Source: Cupriavidus neocaledonicus | Lineage (GTDB): Bacteria > Pseudomonadota > Gammaproteobacteria > Burkholderiales > Burkholderiaceae | Assembly: GCF_000372525.1 (NCBI RefSeq) | Contig: NZ_AQUR01000107.1 | Coordinates: 62,001 to 126,000 of the forward strand | Reading direction: 5' to 3' | DNA: 64,000 bases | Shown here: positions 7,754-16,762 of the stretch, piece after piece | How positions within the stretch are numbered: the stretch's first letter is position 1 | How the letters are laid out: the number at the start of each line of letters is the position of its first letter | Notes under the pieces: generated by a model | What the model saw: the letters and a program-made list of their open reading frames with translations, nothing else | Databases searched by the model: none | What the model was told of the DNA's origin: nothing | Position numbers and translations under genes: made by a program

Positions 7754-8401
7754 ATGCTCAAGCTTTACAGCTATTTCCGCAGCTCGGCCTCGTTCCGCGT
7801 CCGTATCGCGCTGGAACTGAAGGGCCTGTCCTATGACTACGTGCCGGTGCACCTGCTCAAGGAAGGCGGCCAGCAACTCAAGCCCGAGTTCCGCGCGGTG
7901 AACCCCGACGGCCTGGTGCCGGCGCTGGCCGACGGCGAGCACGTGCTGCAGCAATCGCTGGCCATCGTCGAGTACCTGGACGAGGTCCATCCGGAGCCGA
8001 AGCTGCTGCCCGGCACGGCGCTGGACCGCGCCTATGTGCGCGGCCTGGCGCAGGAGATCGCCTGCGAGATCCATCCGCTGAACAACCTGCGCGTGCTGAA
8101 GTACCTGAAGCACACCGTGGGCGTGACCGACGAGGTCAAGGATGCGTGGTACCGCCACTGGATCGAGCTGGGCTTTGCGTCGCTGCAAGCCAACCTGGAG
8201 CGCGGCGGCAAGGCCGGGCGTTTCTGCTTCGGCGACACGCCCACGCTGGCCGACCTGTGCCTGGTGCCGCAGGTGTTCAACGCACAGCGCTTTAATATCG
8301 ACGTGACGCGCTATCCGGCGATCGCGAAGATCTATGAAACCTGCATGGCGCTGCCGGCGTTCCAGAAGGCAGAGCCGAAGTCGCAGCCCGACGCGGAATA
8401 G
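7754..8401 (+). CDS. maiA: Maleylacetoacetate (or maleylpyruvate) isomerase, zeta-class GST
   Basis: A 215-residue zeta-class glutathione transferase that isomerises the cis double bond of maleylacetoacetate or maleylpyruvate using glutathione. The class motif SSxxxR appears as YFRSSASFRVRI (Ser10/Ser11), and the GST C-domain carries DTPTLADLCLVPQ. Its product is the substrate of the hydrolase encoded just upstream, and the two genes are 4 bases apart. Tyrosine catabolism via homogentisate and gentisate degradation both need this pair; no dioxygenase gene is in the window to decide between them. Confidence 0.88.
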   Translation: MLKLYSYFRSSASFRVRIALELKGLSYDYVPVHLLKEGGQQLKPEFRAVNPDGLVPALADGEHVLQQSLAIVEYLDEVHPEPKLLPGTALDRAYVRGLAQEIACEIHPLNNLRVLKYLKHTVGVTDEVKDAWYRHWIELGFASLQANLERGGKAGRFCFGDTPTLADLCLVPQVFNAQRFNIDVTRYPAIAKIYETCMALPAFQKAEPKSQPDAE

Positions 8402-8422
8402 TATTGCGACCCGGCAAAATAC

Positions 8423-8450
8423 AAACGCCCCGGCACTGCCGGGGCGTTTT
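8423..8450. terminator. Bidirectional intrinsic terminator between maiA and ftsY
   Basis: A perfect 12-base-pair stem AAACGCCCCGGC / GCCGGGGCGTTT with a 3-base loop lies between the convergent genes. It ends in T residues on the plus strand and has A residues at the base for the minus strand, so it can serve both maiA and ftsY. Confidence 0.9.
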
Positions 8451-8470
8451 GCCTTGCAGGACGTCGGAAT

Positions 8471-9637
8471 TCAGCCCAGCAGCGCCTCGGCGAACTCCTC
8501 GGCCTTGAACGGCTGCAGGTCTTCCACCTTCTCGCCCACGCCGATGAAGTAGACCGGCACCGGGCGCTGGCGCGCGATCGCCGCCAGGATGCCGCCCTTG
8601 GCGGTGCCGTCGAGCTTGGTCACGATCAGGCCGGTAAGGCCCAGCGCGTCGTCGAAGGCGCGGGTTTGCTGCAGGGCGTTCTGGCCGGTGTTGGCGTCGA
8701 TCACCAGCAGCACCTCGTGCGGCGCGCTCGGCATGGCCTTGCTGATCACGCGCTTGACCTTCTTCAGCTCTTCCATCAGGTGCAGCTGCGTCGGCAGGCG
8801 CCCGGCGGTGTCGGCCATGACGATGTCGATGCCGCGCGCCTTGGCGGCGTTGACGGCGTCGAAGATCACCGCCGCGGGGTCGCCGCTTTCCTGCGCCACC
8901 ACGGTAACGTTGTTGCGTTCGCCCCAGATCGCCAGCTGCTCGCGAGCGGCGGCGCGGAAAGTGTCGCCGGCGGCCAGCAGCACCTTCTGGTCATAGCGCT
9001 GGAAGTGCTTGCACAGCTTGCCGATGCTGGTGGTCTTGCCGGCGCCGTTGACACCCGCAATCATCATCACCAGCGGCTGCTCGCGGCCGAGCGCCATGGT
9101 CTTTTCGAGCGGGCGCAGCAGCTGCGTCAACAGCTCGCGCAACGCTGCCTTGACGCCCTCGGCGGTTTCGATGCGTTCGGACCTGACCCGCTTGCGCAGT
9201 TCGCCCAGCAGGTACTCGGTGGCCTCGACGCCGGCGTCGGCCATCAGCAGCGCGGTTTCCAGTTCCTCGAACAGGTCCTCGTCGACCTTGACGCCGACGA
9301 ACAGCGTGCCGAGGTTGCGGCTGGTCTTGGACAGGCCGGTGCGCAGGCGCTGCATCCAGCCCTGCCTGGCTTCCGCGCTGGGGGCGGGCGGCGGCACCAG
9401 CTCCAGCGCCTCGGCGGCCACCGGCGCCGGCGCGGGCGGGGGCACTTGCGCCGGCACGGGGGTGGGCATGGGAACGGGCTCGGCCGGGGCGGGCGTGGGC
9501 GTCGGCGTCGGCGTCGGGGATGGTGCCGGGGCGGGCGCGGGCACCTCGGGCGCGGGGGCCGGGGCTGGCGCGGGCGCCTCGATGGGGGCCTCGACGGGCG
9601 CCGGCTCGGCCTTGCGCTTCTTCCAGAAACTAAACAT
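8471..9637 (-). CDS. ftsY: Signal recognition particle receptor FtsY
   Basis: SRP GTPase receptor that delivers ribosome-nascent chain complexes to the membrane, 388 residues. Residues about 10-95 form a low-complexity Pro/Ala/Glu-rich acidic A domain. The NG domain follows, with G1 GVNGAGKTT, G3 DTAGRL, and G4 TKLDGTAKGG. The very regular PAP-type repeats in the A domain are unusual in composition but common in this order. It is divergent from the M16 protease genes. Confidence 0.97.
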   Translation of the reverse strand: MFSFWKKRKAEPAPVEAPIEAPAPAPAPAPEVPAPAPAPSPTPTPTPTPAPAEPVPMPTPVPAQVPPPAPAPVAAEALELVPPPAPSAEARQGWMQRLRTGLSKTSRNLGTLFVGVKVDEDLFEELETALLMADAGVEATEYLLGELRKRVRSERIETAEGVKAALRELLTQLLRPLEKTMALGREQPLVMMIAGVNGAGKTTSIGKLCKHFQRYDQKVLLAAGDTFRAAAREQLAIWGERNNVTVVAQESGDPAAVIFDAVNAAKARGIDIVMADTAGRLPTQLHLMEELKKVKRVISKAMPSAPHEVLLVIDANTGQNALQQTRAFDDALGLTGLIVTKLDGTAKGGILAAIARQRPVPVYFIGVGEKVEDLQPFKAEEFAEALLG

Positions 9638-9865
9638 TGGGGAACGGGGTCAATACCGGGGCCGAAACCCTGGCGGCAGCCAATGCCAGCAGGCAACCGG
9701 TGATTAATCAATGGGTTACGCAGGCTTCGCGATGGCTGGGGAGAAACCGTTGTGGTCCCGGCCGGCGATTGCGTATAGTTCGCTACATGAGTTCACTACA
9801 TGGCAGATTCGCGCGCCGCGTCGCGCACGCGAATCGATCGGCAAAATTTTAGCAGACGGGGTCGC

Positions 9866-11413
9866 ATGAACCATTGCGCTGTCATGACCGCAACGGGCGC
9901 AGCAGGGCGCAGCGCCGCCGCCCAAACGCGCATCCAACGCCACGCACGGCCCTTGCAGGCGCCACCCGCCGGCGCCGCGCGACTGGCGCGGCGCCTCATC
10001 CCCGCGCTGCTGCTGGCATTGCTGCCGTGGTCGCTACCCGCGGCGGCGCAGGGCGTGGTGGCCTCGCCGATGCCGTCGGCGCAGACCGCGCCGGCCGGCG
10101 CCACCGCCCACGGCACTACCGAGTACCGCCTGTCCAACGGACTACGGCTGATCGTCAAGGAAGACCACCGCGCCCCGACGGTGGCACACCAGGTGTGGTA
10201 CCGCGTGGGCGGCATCGACGAGGTCAGCGGCACCACCGGCGTGGCCCACATGCTGGAACACATGATGTTCAAGGGCACGCCCAAGGTCGGCGTGGGCGAA
10301 TTCTCGAAGCAGGTGGCGGCGCTGGGCGGGCGCGAGAACGCCATGACCAACCGCGACTTCACCATGTACTACCAGCAGATCGGCAAGCAGTACCTGCCGA
10401 AGATGATGGAGCTGGAAGCCGACCGCATGGCCAACCTCGTCATCACCAAGGACGAGTTCGAGCGCGAGATGAAGGTGGTGATGGAAGAGCGCCGCCTGCG
10501 CACCGACGACTCCGCGCGCGGCACGGTCTATGAGCAGTTGCTGGCCACGGTGTACACCGCGGCCGCCTATCGCCACCCGGTGATCGGCTGGATGGACGAC
10601 CTCGTCAACATGCGCGTCGACGACGTCAAGGACTGGTACCGCCACTGGTACGTGCCCAACAACGCCACCGTGATCGTCACCGGCGACGTCAGGGCCGACG
10701 AAGTGCGCGCGCTGGCCGAGCGCTACTACGGCAAGCTCAAGCCGCGCGCGCTGCCGGTGCGCAAGGACCAGGAAGAGCCGGCGCAGAAGGGCATCAAGCG
10801 CATCTGGGTCAAGGCGCCCGCCGAGAACCAGTACATGGTGATGGCGTACAAGGTGCCGCGCCTGCGCGACGTCGAGAAAGACGTCGACCCCTATGCGCTC
10901 GAGGTGCTGGCGGCCGTGCTCAACGGCTACGACAACGCGCGCCTGACCCGCGAACTGGTGCGCGAGCAGCGCCTGGCCGACGACGTCAATGTCGGCTACG
11001 ACAGCATCAACCGCGGCGAGTCGCTGTTCGTGCTCGACGGCACGCCGGCGGCGGGCCACAACACCGACGAGATCGAGCGCGCGCTGCGTGCGGAAATCCA
11101 GCGCATCGCCCGCGAGGGCGTGTCGCCGGAAGAGCTCAAGCGCGTCAAGGCGCAGGTGGTGGCCGGGCAGATCTACAAGCGCGATTCGGTGTTCGGGCAG
11201 GGCATGGAGATCGGCGTGGCCGAGATCTCGGAGATCTCGTGGCGCCAGATCGACCGCATGCTCGACAAGATCAAGGCCGTCACGCCGGCGCAGGTGCAGG
11301 CCGTCGCCGCGAAGTATTTCAACGACGACAACCTGACCGTGGCCACGCTGGTGCCGCAGCCGATCGATCCGAACAAGCCCAAGTCCCAGGCCCCGTCGGG
11401 CCTGCGCCACTGA
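9866..11413 (+). CDS. M16 family zinc metalloprotease (active subunit)
   Basis: A 515-residue secreted or membrane-anchored pitrilysin-family peptidase. A hydrophobic segment at about 43-62 ending in AAAQG looks like a signal peptide with a long basic n-region. The inverted zinc motif HMLEH is at 128-132, and the third ligand Glu is near 207-208 (MEERR). Two M16 domains follow. The start at 9866 was chosen; an in-frame start at 9800 would add 22 residues. It is encoded 10 bases before a second M16 gene without the zinc motif, the usual active/inactive pair. Its substrate is unknown. Confidence 0.9.
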   Translation: MNHCAVMTATGAAGRSAAAQTRIQRHARPLQAPPAGAARLARRLIPALLLALLPWSLPAAAQGVVASPMPSAQTAPAGATAHGTTEYRLSNGLRLIVKEDHRAPTVAHQVWYRVGGIDEVSGTTGVAHMLEHMMFKGTPKVGVGEFSKQVAALGGRENAMTNRDFTMYYQQIGKQYLPKMMELEADRMANLVITKDEFEREMKVVMEERRLRTDDSARGTVYEQLLATVYTAAAYRHPVIGWMDDLVNMRVDDVKDWYRHWYVPNNATVIVTGDVRADEVRALAERYYGKLKPRALPVRKDQEEPAQKGIKRIWVKAPAENQYMVMAYKVPRLRDVEKDVDPYALEVLAAVLNGYDNARLTRELVREQRLADDVNVGYDSINRGESLFVLDGTPAAGHNTDEIERALRAEIQRIAREGVSPEELKRVKAQVVAGQIYKRDSVFGQGMEIGVAEISEISWRQIDRMLDKIKAVTPAQVQAVAAKYFNDDNLTVATLVPQPIDPNKPKSQAPSGLRH

Positions 11414-11423
11414 GAACAAGGCG

Positions 11424-12806
11424 ATGACCCAGTCCGTCACATCCGCGCCGCGCCCGCTGCGCAAACTGGCCGGCGCCGCCCTCGGCGCCGTGGTGCTGCT
11501 GGCCGCGCAGCTGGCGCAGGCAGCGATCCCGATCGAGCACTGGACCGCGTCCACCGGCGCGCGCGTGTTTTTCGTGCACAGCCCGTCGATTCCGATGCTC
11601 GACATCAATATCGACTTCGACGCCGGCAGCCGCTATGACCCGCCGGGCAAGGCCGGGCTGGCCACGCTGACGGCGGCGCTGCTGGACAAGGGCGCCGGCG
11701 CGCAGGACGGCCAGCCGGCGCGCGACGAGGCAAAGATTGCCGATGCCTTTGCCGATACCGGTGCCGCCTTTGGCGGCGCGGCCGGCGGCGACCGCGGCGG
11801 CATCGGGCTGCGCACCCTGACCGCGCAGCCGGAGCTGGACCAGTCGGTCGCGCTGGCGGCGCAGCTGATCAAGGCGCCGACCTATCCCGATGCCGTGGTC
11901 GGGCGCGAGAAGCAGCGCCTGATCACCGCCATCCGCGAAGCCGACACCAAGCCCGGCGTGATCGCCGACAAGGCGCTGGCCCGGGCCATGTATCCCGACC
12001 ATCCCTACGGCGTCGCCGCGACCCCCGAAAGCGTGGCGTCGATCACGCGCGATGACATCGCGGGCTTCTGGCGCGACAACTACGGCGCGCAGCGCGCCGT
12101 GGTGACGCTGATCGGCGCGGTCGACCGCAAGCAGGCCGAGGCCATCGCCGAGCAGCTGACGCGCGGGCTGCCGCCCGGCCGCGCCGCGCCGACGCTGCCG
12201 CAGGTGAAACTGAAGATCGCGCCCAGCGAGCAGCGCCTGCCGCACCCGGCGCAGCAGTCCAGCGTGGCGCTGGGCCAGCCGGCGATCGCGCGCGGCGACC
12301 CTGACTATTTTGCGCTGCTGGTGGGCAACTACGTTCTGGGCGGCGGCGGCTTCAGCTCGCGCCTGACCGACGAAGTGCGCGAGAAGCGCGGCCTGACCTA
12401 CGGCGTGGACAGCTACTTCGCCCCGTCCAAGCAGCCGGGGCCGTTCGGCATCAGCCTGCAGACCAAGAAGGCGCAGACCGACGAGGCACTGGCGCTGGTG
12501 CGCCAGGTGCTGGCGCGCTTTGTCGCCGAAGGCCCGAGCGAGAAGGAGCTGCGCGCGGCCAAGGACAACCTGGTCAACGGCTTCCCGCTGCGCATCGACA
12601 ACAACCGCAAGCTGCTGACCAACGTCGCCAATATCGGCTGGTACGGGCTGCCGCTCGATTACCTCGATACCTGGACCGCGCAGATCGGCAAGGTCACGCG
12701 CGAACAGGTCAGGGCGGCATTCCAGCGCCACGTGCACCCGGACAATATGGCCACGGTAATCGTCGGCGGGCCGGTGGGCGCCGCCCCCACGGCTTCGCGG
12801 CAGTGA
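11424..12806 (+). CDS. M16 family peptidase homologue lacking the zinc site
   Basis: A 460-residue partner of the upstream protease. It has a signal peptide (about 1-34, ending AAQLAQA). The alignment position of HxxEH reads ATLTAALL, so zinc cannot be bound there. The Arg/Tyr pair of the C-terminal M16 domain is kept (REKRGLTYGV). In mitochondrial processing peptidase and bacterial M16 pairs, such subunits help form the substrate chamber. The gene follows its partner after 10 bases. Confidence 0.9.
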   Translation: MTQSVTSAPRPLRKLAGAALGAVVLLAAQLAQAAIPIEHWTASTGARVFFVHSPSIPMLDINIDFDAGSRYDPPGKAGLATLTAALLDKGAGAQDGQPARDEAKIADAFADTGAAFGGAAGGDRGGIGLRTLTAQPELDQSVALAAQLIKAPTYPDAVVGREKQRLITAIREADTKPGVIADKALARAMYPDHPYGVAATPESVASITRDDIAGFWRDNYGAQRAVVTLIGAVDRKQAEAIAEQLTRGLPPGRAAPTLPQVKLKIAPSEQRLPHPAQQSSVALGQPAIARGDPDYFALLVGNYVLGGGGFSSRLTDEVREKRGLTYGVDSYFAPSKQPGPFGISLQTKKAQTDEALALVRQVLARFVAEGPSEKELRAAKDNLVNGFPLRIDNNRKLLTNVANIGWYGLPLDYLDTWTAQIGKVTREQVRAAFQRHVHPDNMATVIVGGPVGAAPTASRQ

Positions 12807-12858
12807 TGCCGGCGCCGCCGCCCGCGGCGGACCCCGCCGCAGGCTCTACAATCACGGC

Positions 12859-13506
12859 ATGAATTCGCGTTCCCGCTTGCCCTCGCCCGCGCCTCGCGGG
12901 CGATCTCCCGTCTCTCCCGTGCCGCGCCAGGCACCCGCGCAGGTCCGCATTATCGGCGGACGCTGGAAGCGCACGCTGCTGCCGGTGCCTGATGCCCAGG
13001 GCCTGCGGCCGACGCCCGACCGCGTGCGCGAGACCCTCTTCAACTGGCTGGGCCAGGACCTGTCCGGGCTGGAATGCCTGGACCTGTTCGCCGGCTCCGG
13101 TGCGCTCGGCTTCGAGGCCGCGTCGCGCGGCGCGGCCGCGGTGACGCTGGTAGAGTCCAATGCGCGCGTGGCGAGGCAATTGCGCGACAACGTGGCCCGG
13201 CTCGATGCCGGACAGGTACGCGTGCTGCAAGGCGACGCCTTCGCCATTGCCGCGCAGCTGCCCGATGCCAGCTTCGACGTGGTGTTCCTCGACCCGCCGT
13301 TCGCCGAGGACTGGATCGGCCCGTCGCTGGCGCACGCCGCGCGGCTGTCGCGCCCGGGCGGGGCGGTCTATGTCGAGACCGACCACCCGCTGACCGGTGC
13401 CGACGCGCCGGTGCCGGCCTCGCTCGAGATCGTGCGGCACGCCCGGGCCGGGGCGGTGCATTTCCACCTGCTGCAGCAGCGCGTGCCGGGCCACGGCGCC
13501 GCCTGA
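12859..13506 (+). CDS. rsmD: 16S rRNA (guanine(966)-N2)-methyltransferase RsmD
   Basis: A 215-residue SAM-dependent methyltransferase that modifies G966 of 16S rRNA. The core starts at RIIGGRWKR (30-38). It has the SAM motif LDLFAGSGALGFEA (about 74-87) and the catalytic NPPY-type tetrapeptide DPPF (145-148). The first about 28 residues are a Pro/Ser/Arg-rich tail without conservation, so a later start is possible. It is followed by coaD, as in many bacteria. Confidence 0.93.
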   Translation: MNSRSRLPSPAPRGRSPVSPVPRQAPAQVRIIGGRWKRTLLPVPDAQGLRPTPDRVRETLFNWLGQDLSGLECLDLFAGSGALGFEAASRGAAAVTLVESNARVARQLRDNVARLDAGQVRVLQGDAFAIAAQLPDASFDVVFLDPPFAEDWIGPSLAHAARLSRPGGAVYVETDHPLTGADAPVPASLEIVRHARAGAVHFHLLQQRVPGHGAA

Positions 13507-13751
13507 TGCACCAGCCCCGCGGGCCGCGCCTGGCGCCGCGGTTTTGGAAAGGGGAAGGGCCCCTTCCTGATTGCGGAACCGGTTCTTGGGTGCACTGCCG
13601 CAAAACGGTGCCCCCGGCGACTTCCAAGCGGGGCATTTAGGGTTACACTACGCCGCTGTCACAACGCTCGCGACGCAGCACCCATGCCGGCCCGGCCGGC
13701 GCAAGAGGCGGCCCCTTTCACGGCCGGCAGCGGGCAGATCAAGGAGGAAGT

Positions 13752-14237
13752 ATGGTCAGCGCGGTCTATCCCGGCACCTTCGATCCAATGACCCGGGGAC
13801 ACGAGGATCTGGTCCGCCGTGCGTCGAACATCTTCGACGAACTGGTGGTCGGCGTGGCGCACAGCCCCAACAAGCGCCCGTTCTTTTCGCTCGAAGAGCG
13901 CATCAGCATTGCCCGCGAAGTGCTCGGGCACTATCCCAACGTGCGGGTCGAGGGCTTCTCCGGACTGCTCAAGGACTTCGTGCGCAAGAACAATGCGCGC
14001 GTGATCGTGCGCGGCCTGCGCGCGGTGTCCGACTTCGAGTACGAGTTCCAGATGGCGGGCATGAACCGCTACCTGCTGCCCGACGTCGAGACCATGTTCC
14101 TGACCCCGTCGGACCAGTACCAGTTCATCTCCGGCACCTTCGTGCGCGAGATCGCGGTGCTTGGCGGCGACGTCAGCAAGTTCGTGTTCCCGTCGGTGGA
14201 ACGCTGGCTGCAAGAGAAAATCGCCAAACCGGAATAA
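13752..14237 (+). CDS. coaD: Phosphopantetheine adenylyltransferase CoaD
   Basis: A 161-residue enzyme that makes dephospho-CoA from ATP and 4'-phosphopantetheine, in coenzyme A synthesis. The N-terminal nucleotidyltransferase motif is YPGTFDPMTRGHED (the T/HxGH class). The C-terminal motif ISGTFVREIA replaces the commoner ISSSLVREIA. The ribosome site AAGGAGGAAG precedes the ATG. The 245 bases before it hold no other gene. Confidence 0.96.
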   Translation: MVSAVYPGTFDPMTRGHEDLVRRASNIFDELVVGVAHSPNKRPFFSLEERISIAREVLGHYPNVRVEGFSGLLKDFVRKNNARVIVRGLRAVSDFEYEFQMAGMNRYLLPDVETMFLTPSDQYQFISGTFVREIAVLGGDVSKFVFPSVERWLQEKIAKPE

Positions 14238-14304
14238 AATACGGCTTCAGACACGTCAGACCGCGGCCAGTCGGGCGCGGGCGTGTCCGCAGGAAGGAAA
14301 CACC

Positions 14305-14565
14305 ATGGCGCTGATGATCACCGACGACTGCATCAACTGCGACGTTTGTGAACCCGAGTGCCCGAACGAAGCCATTTCGATGGGGCCCGAGATCTACGAA
14401 ATCGACCCCAACAAGTGCACCGAGTGCGTCGGGCACTTCGACGAGCCGCAATGCCAGCAGGTCTGCCCGGTCGCGTGCATTCCCAAGGATCCGAACCGCG
14501 TTGAGACCCATGAGGTACTGATGCAGCGGTACCGGCTGCTGACCGCGGCCCGGCACGCGGCCTGA
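14305..14565 (+). CDS. fdx: 2[4Fe-4S] ferredoxin, YfhL/Allochromatium type
   Basis: An 86-residue electron carrier. The first cluster motif is CINCDVCEPECP (Cys-x2-Cys-x2-Cys-x3-Cys-Pro). The second is the extended CTEC-x8-CQQVCP typical of Alvin-type ferredoxins with a loop insertion. A short C-terminal helix follows. A strong ribosome site AGGAAGGA precedes the ATG. It lies 67 bases after coaD in the same direction, a pairing common in beta- and gammaproteobacteria. The redox partner is not known. Confidence 0.95.
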   Translation: MALMITDDCINCDVCEPECPNEAISMGPEIYEIDPNKCTECVGHFDEPQCQQVCPVACIPKDPNRVETHEVLMQRYRLLTAARHAA

Positions 14566-14613
14566 CGCCGGCCACGCTTGGCCAGGCCTCGTTATCCTGG
14601 CTGCTCGCCGCAC

Positions 14614-14650
14614 AAAAAAAGCCCCCGGCACCGCAAGGTGACGGGGGCTT
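14614..14650. terminator. Intrinsic terminator between fdx and phoX
   Basis: The stem AGCCCCCG...CGGGGGCT, with an inner CACC/GGTG pairing and a GCAA loop, lies between the convergent genes. On the minus strand it ends in seven T residues, so it terminates phoX strongly; on the plus strand the tail is only TT. Confidence 0.88.
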
Positions 14651-14695
14651 AACCTTTCCCCAATTACTACGGTTACTGCCTACTGCACTGCGCGG

Positions 14696-16555
14696 TCAGG
14701 CGCCGATCGGCTTGCCGTCGGCGCGGTGCACCACGATGGTGGACGAGCGCGGCGGCTTGGCCGCGTCCGGCCACTTGCCGGTCGGGTGCTGGATGTTGAT
14801 GAAGCAGGTGGTCAGGTCCGGCGTGTAGGCGATGCCGGTGATCTCGCAGCCGGTCGGGCCCGCCAGGAAGCGCTTCGACTGGCCCGTCGGCGAGATGTAG
14901 TACATGCTGTTGTTGCCGAAGGTGCCGGTGTAGGTGGCGCTGGTGCTCGAGTCGGTCTGCACCCACAGGCGGCCCTTGGGATCGACGCGCAGGCCATCCG
15001 GGCTGGAGAAGGTGTCGCCGTTGATGTTGCCCTTCAGGTTGTCCGTGGCCAGCGAAGGGTCGCCGGCCTGCAGCAGGATGCTCCAGGTGAAGGTCGTGGC
15101 CAGCGGCGAATTGCCGGCTTCCTTCCACTGGATGATATGGCCGTGCAGGTTGTTCTTGCGCGGGTTGGCGGCGTCGGTCTGCTGGCGCCCGCTATTGTTG
15201 GTCAGCGTGCAGTACAGCGTGTTGTCCGGCGCGGCGGTGATCCACTCGGGGCGGTCCATCAGCGTGCCGCCAGCCACGCGCGCGGCGGACTTGGTGTTGA
15301 TCAGTACGTCTGCCTGCGTGGCGAAGTCGACCGTGGTCGGCGCCGGCGACACCGCCGACTGGGTCCAGTTGCCCGGGTCCGAGGCGCCGACGGTCAGGCC
15401 GTTCTTGCCTTGCGACAGCTCGATCCACTGGCCGCTGCCGTCGGCGTTGAACTTCGCCACGTACAGCGTGCCGCTGTCCAGCAGGTTGGCGTTGGCGGCG
15501 CGGTTGTTCGGATTGAAGGCCTTGCTCGGCACGAACTTGTAGATGCAGCCCGGGGTGCCGTCGTCGCCCATGTAGAAGGCTACGTTATTGCTGGCATCGG
15601 TGATGAAGGCGACGTTCTCATGGTCGAAGCGGCCCATCGCGGTGCGCTTGGCCGGCGCGCCCAGCGTGCCGTACGGATCGATTTCCACCACCCAGCCGTA
15701 GCCGTTGTCGGCCTGGGTCGGGTCGATGTAGTTGTCGGTGCTTTCCTCGCAGGTCAGGTAGGTGCCCCACGGGGTGTGGCCGCTCGAGCAGTTGTTGAGC
15801 ATGCCCACCACGGTGGCGCCGATCACCGGTGCGGCCGGGCCGCCCACGCGGTACAGCGTGTTGCCGGTGTAGCGCTTGTTGTAGATCGAGTCGCGCTTGA
15901 CCTGCCACTTGCCGCTGGCGGCCAGTTCCACTTCGATCACCGAAATGCCCACCGCCGACAGGGCGATGCGCTTTTGCTCCGGGCTTGCGGTGGCGGCGTC
16001 GTAGGCGGTCGGGAACAGGATGTTGTAGTCCGGCAGCTCGTGGTTGATCGCCAGCAGGCCGCCCTTCTGCGGATCGACGCCAGGCAGCGCGAAGTAGTGC
16101 ATGCCGTCGTGGTTGCCGCCGGCCTGGCGCTCGGTCTCGGCCGACGACTGGAAGGCGCCGGCATAGCCGGTGGCACCGGCTTCGACCGGGTCGCCGGCGG
16201 AGAACAGCACGTCGACGCTGTAGCCGCCGGGCACCACCACGGTATCGGCGGTGGACTTGGCGATCGGCTCGAAGGTGACCTCGTAGCTCGGCGTGGCCGG
16301 CGCCGGTGCCGGGGCCGGAGCGGGTGCCGGGGCAGCGGCCGGTGCGGGCGCCGGAGCGGGATCGTCATCACCGCCGCAGGCGGCCAGCAGGCCGCTGCCG
16401 AAGGCCGACACCAGCGACAGGCCGAGGCCGCCGCGCAGCACCCGGCGGCGGGCCGGGTTGGCGGCGACGATGTCCTCGAGCATCTGGCCGGGCACGTCAA
16501 CGTCGGGCTTGGCGGCGCGGCTTGCGGCGCGCGCTTCGTCGGTCAGGTACGACAT
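14696..16555 (-). CDS. phoX: PhoX family phosphatase (Tat-exported)
   Basis: A 619-residue DUF839/PhoX-type protein; characterised members are calcium- and iron-dependent alkaline phosphatases. A twin-arginine motif (ARRRVLRGG, about 36-44) precedes a hydrophobic segment ending LLAAC, which also fits a lipobox. An Ala-Pro linker follows before the mature domain (about 90-619), which contains NHELPDYN, CEESTDNYIDP and the GRFDHENVAF metal-site region. It has a good ribosome site (AGGAGG). No clear Pho box was found upstream. Confidence 0.9.
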   Translation of the reverse strand: MSYLTDEARAASRAAKPDVDVPGQMLEDIVAANPARRRVLRGGLGLSLVSAFGSGLLAACGGDDDPAPAPAPAAAPAPAPAPAPAPATPSYEVTFEPIAKSTADTVVVPGGYSVDVLFSAGDPVEAGATGYAGAFQSSAETERQAGGNHDGMHYFALPGVDPQKGGLLAINHELPDYNILFPTAYDAATASPEQKRIALSAVGISVIEVELAASGKWQVKRDSIYNKRYTGNTLYRVGGPAAPVIGATVVGMLNNCSSGHTPWGTYLTCEESTDNYIDPTQADNGYGWVVEIDPYGTLGAPAKRTAMGRFDHENVAFITDASNNVAFYMGDDGTPGCIYKFVPSKAFNPNNRAANANLLDSGTLYVAKFNADGSGQWIELSQGKNGLTVGASDPGNWTQSAVSPAPTTVDFATQADVLINTKSAARVAGGTLMDRPEWITAAPDNTLYCTLTNNSGRQQTDAANPRKNNLHGHIIQWKEAGNSPLATTFTWSILLQAGDPSLATDNLKGNINGDTFSSPDGLRVDPKGRLWVQTDSSTSATYTGTFGNNSMYYISPTGQSKRFLAGPTGCEITGIAYTPDLTTCFINIQHPTGKWPDAAKPPRSSTIVVHRADGKPIGA

Positions 16556-16695
16556 GGGCTTTCCTCCTGTGGGATGTCATGCGCATCGGCAACCATGCGA
16601 TACCGACGCGATTGGAAACCCCGCAATTTAGGTGGTGCCCATGGCGCTTTGATGACACTATGTCTGCAACTGCAGACCGGTGCGCCCAAACGACG

Positions 16696-16721
16696 ACGGG
16701 CCGCGGATGCGGCCCGTTTTC
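16696..16721. terminator. Hairpin between pth and phoX
   Basis: A perfect 9-base-pair stem ACGGGCCGC / GCGGCCCGT with a 4-base loop. The T run is on the plus strand; on the minus strand, where pth ends 43 bases before, the tail is only CGTCGTTTG. It may still help end the pth transcript, but this is uncertain. Confidence 0.5.
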
Positions 16722-16762
16722 ATGCTGCTGTCGCAGAAATATGCTGGCTGGCGTGAGGGCGC

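Noticed and set aside
16640..16680. Pho-box-like TGTCAT sequences upstream of phoX
   Set aside because: Only one half-site is good, and the direct repeat at 11-base spacing is not present.
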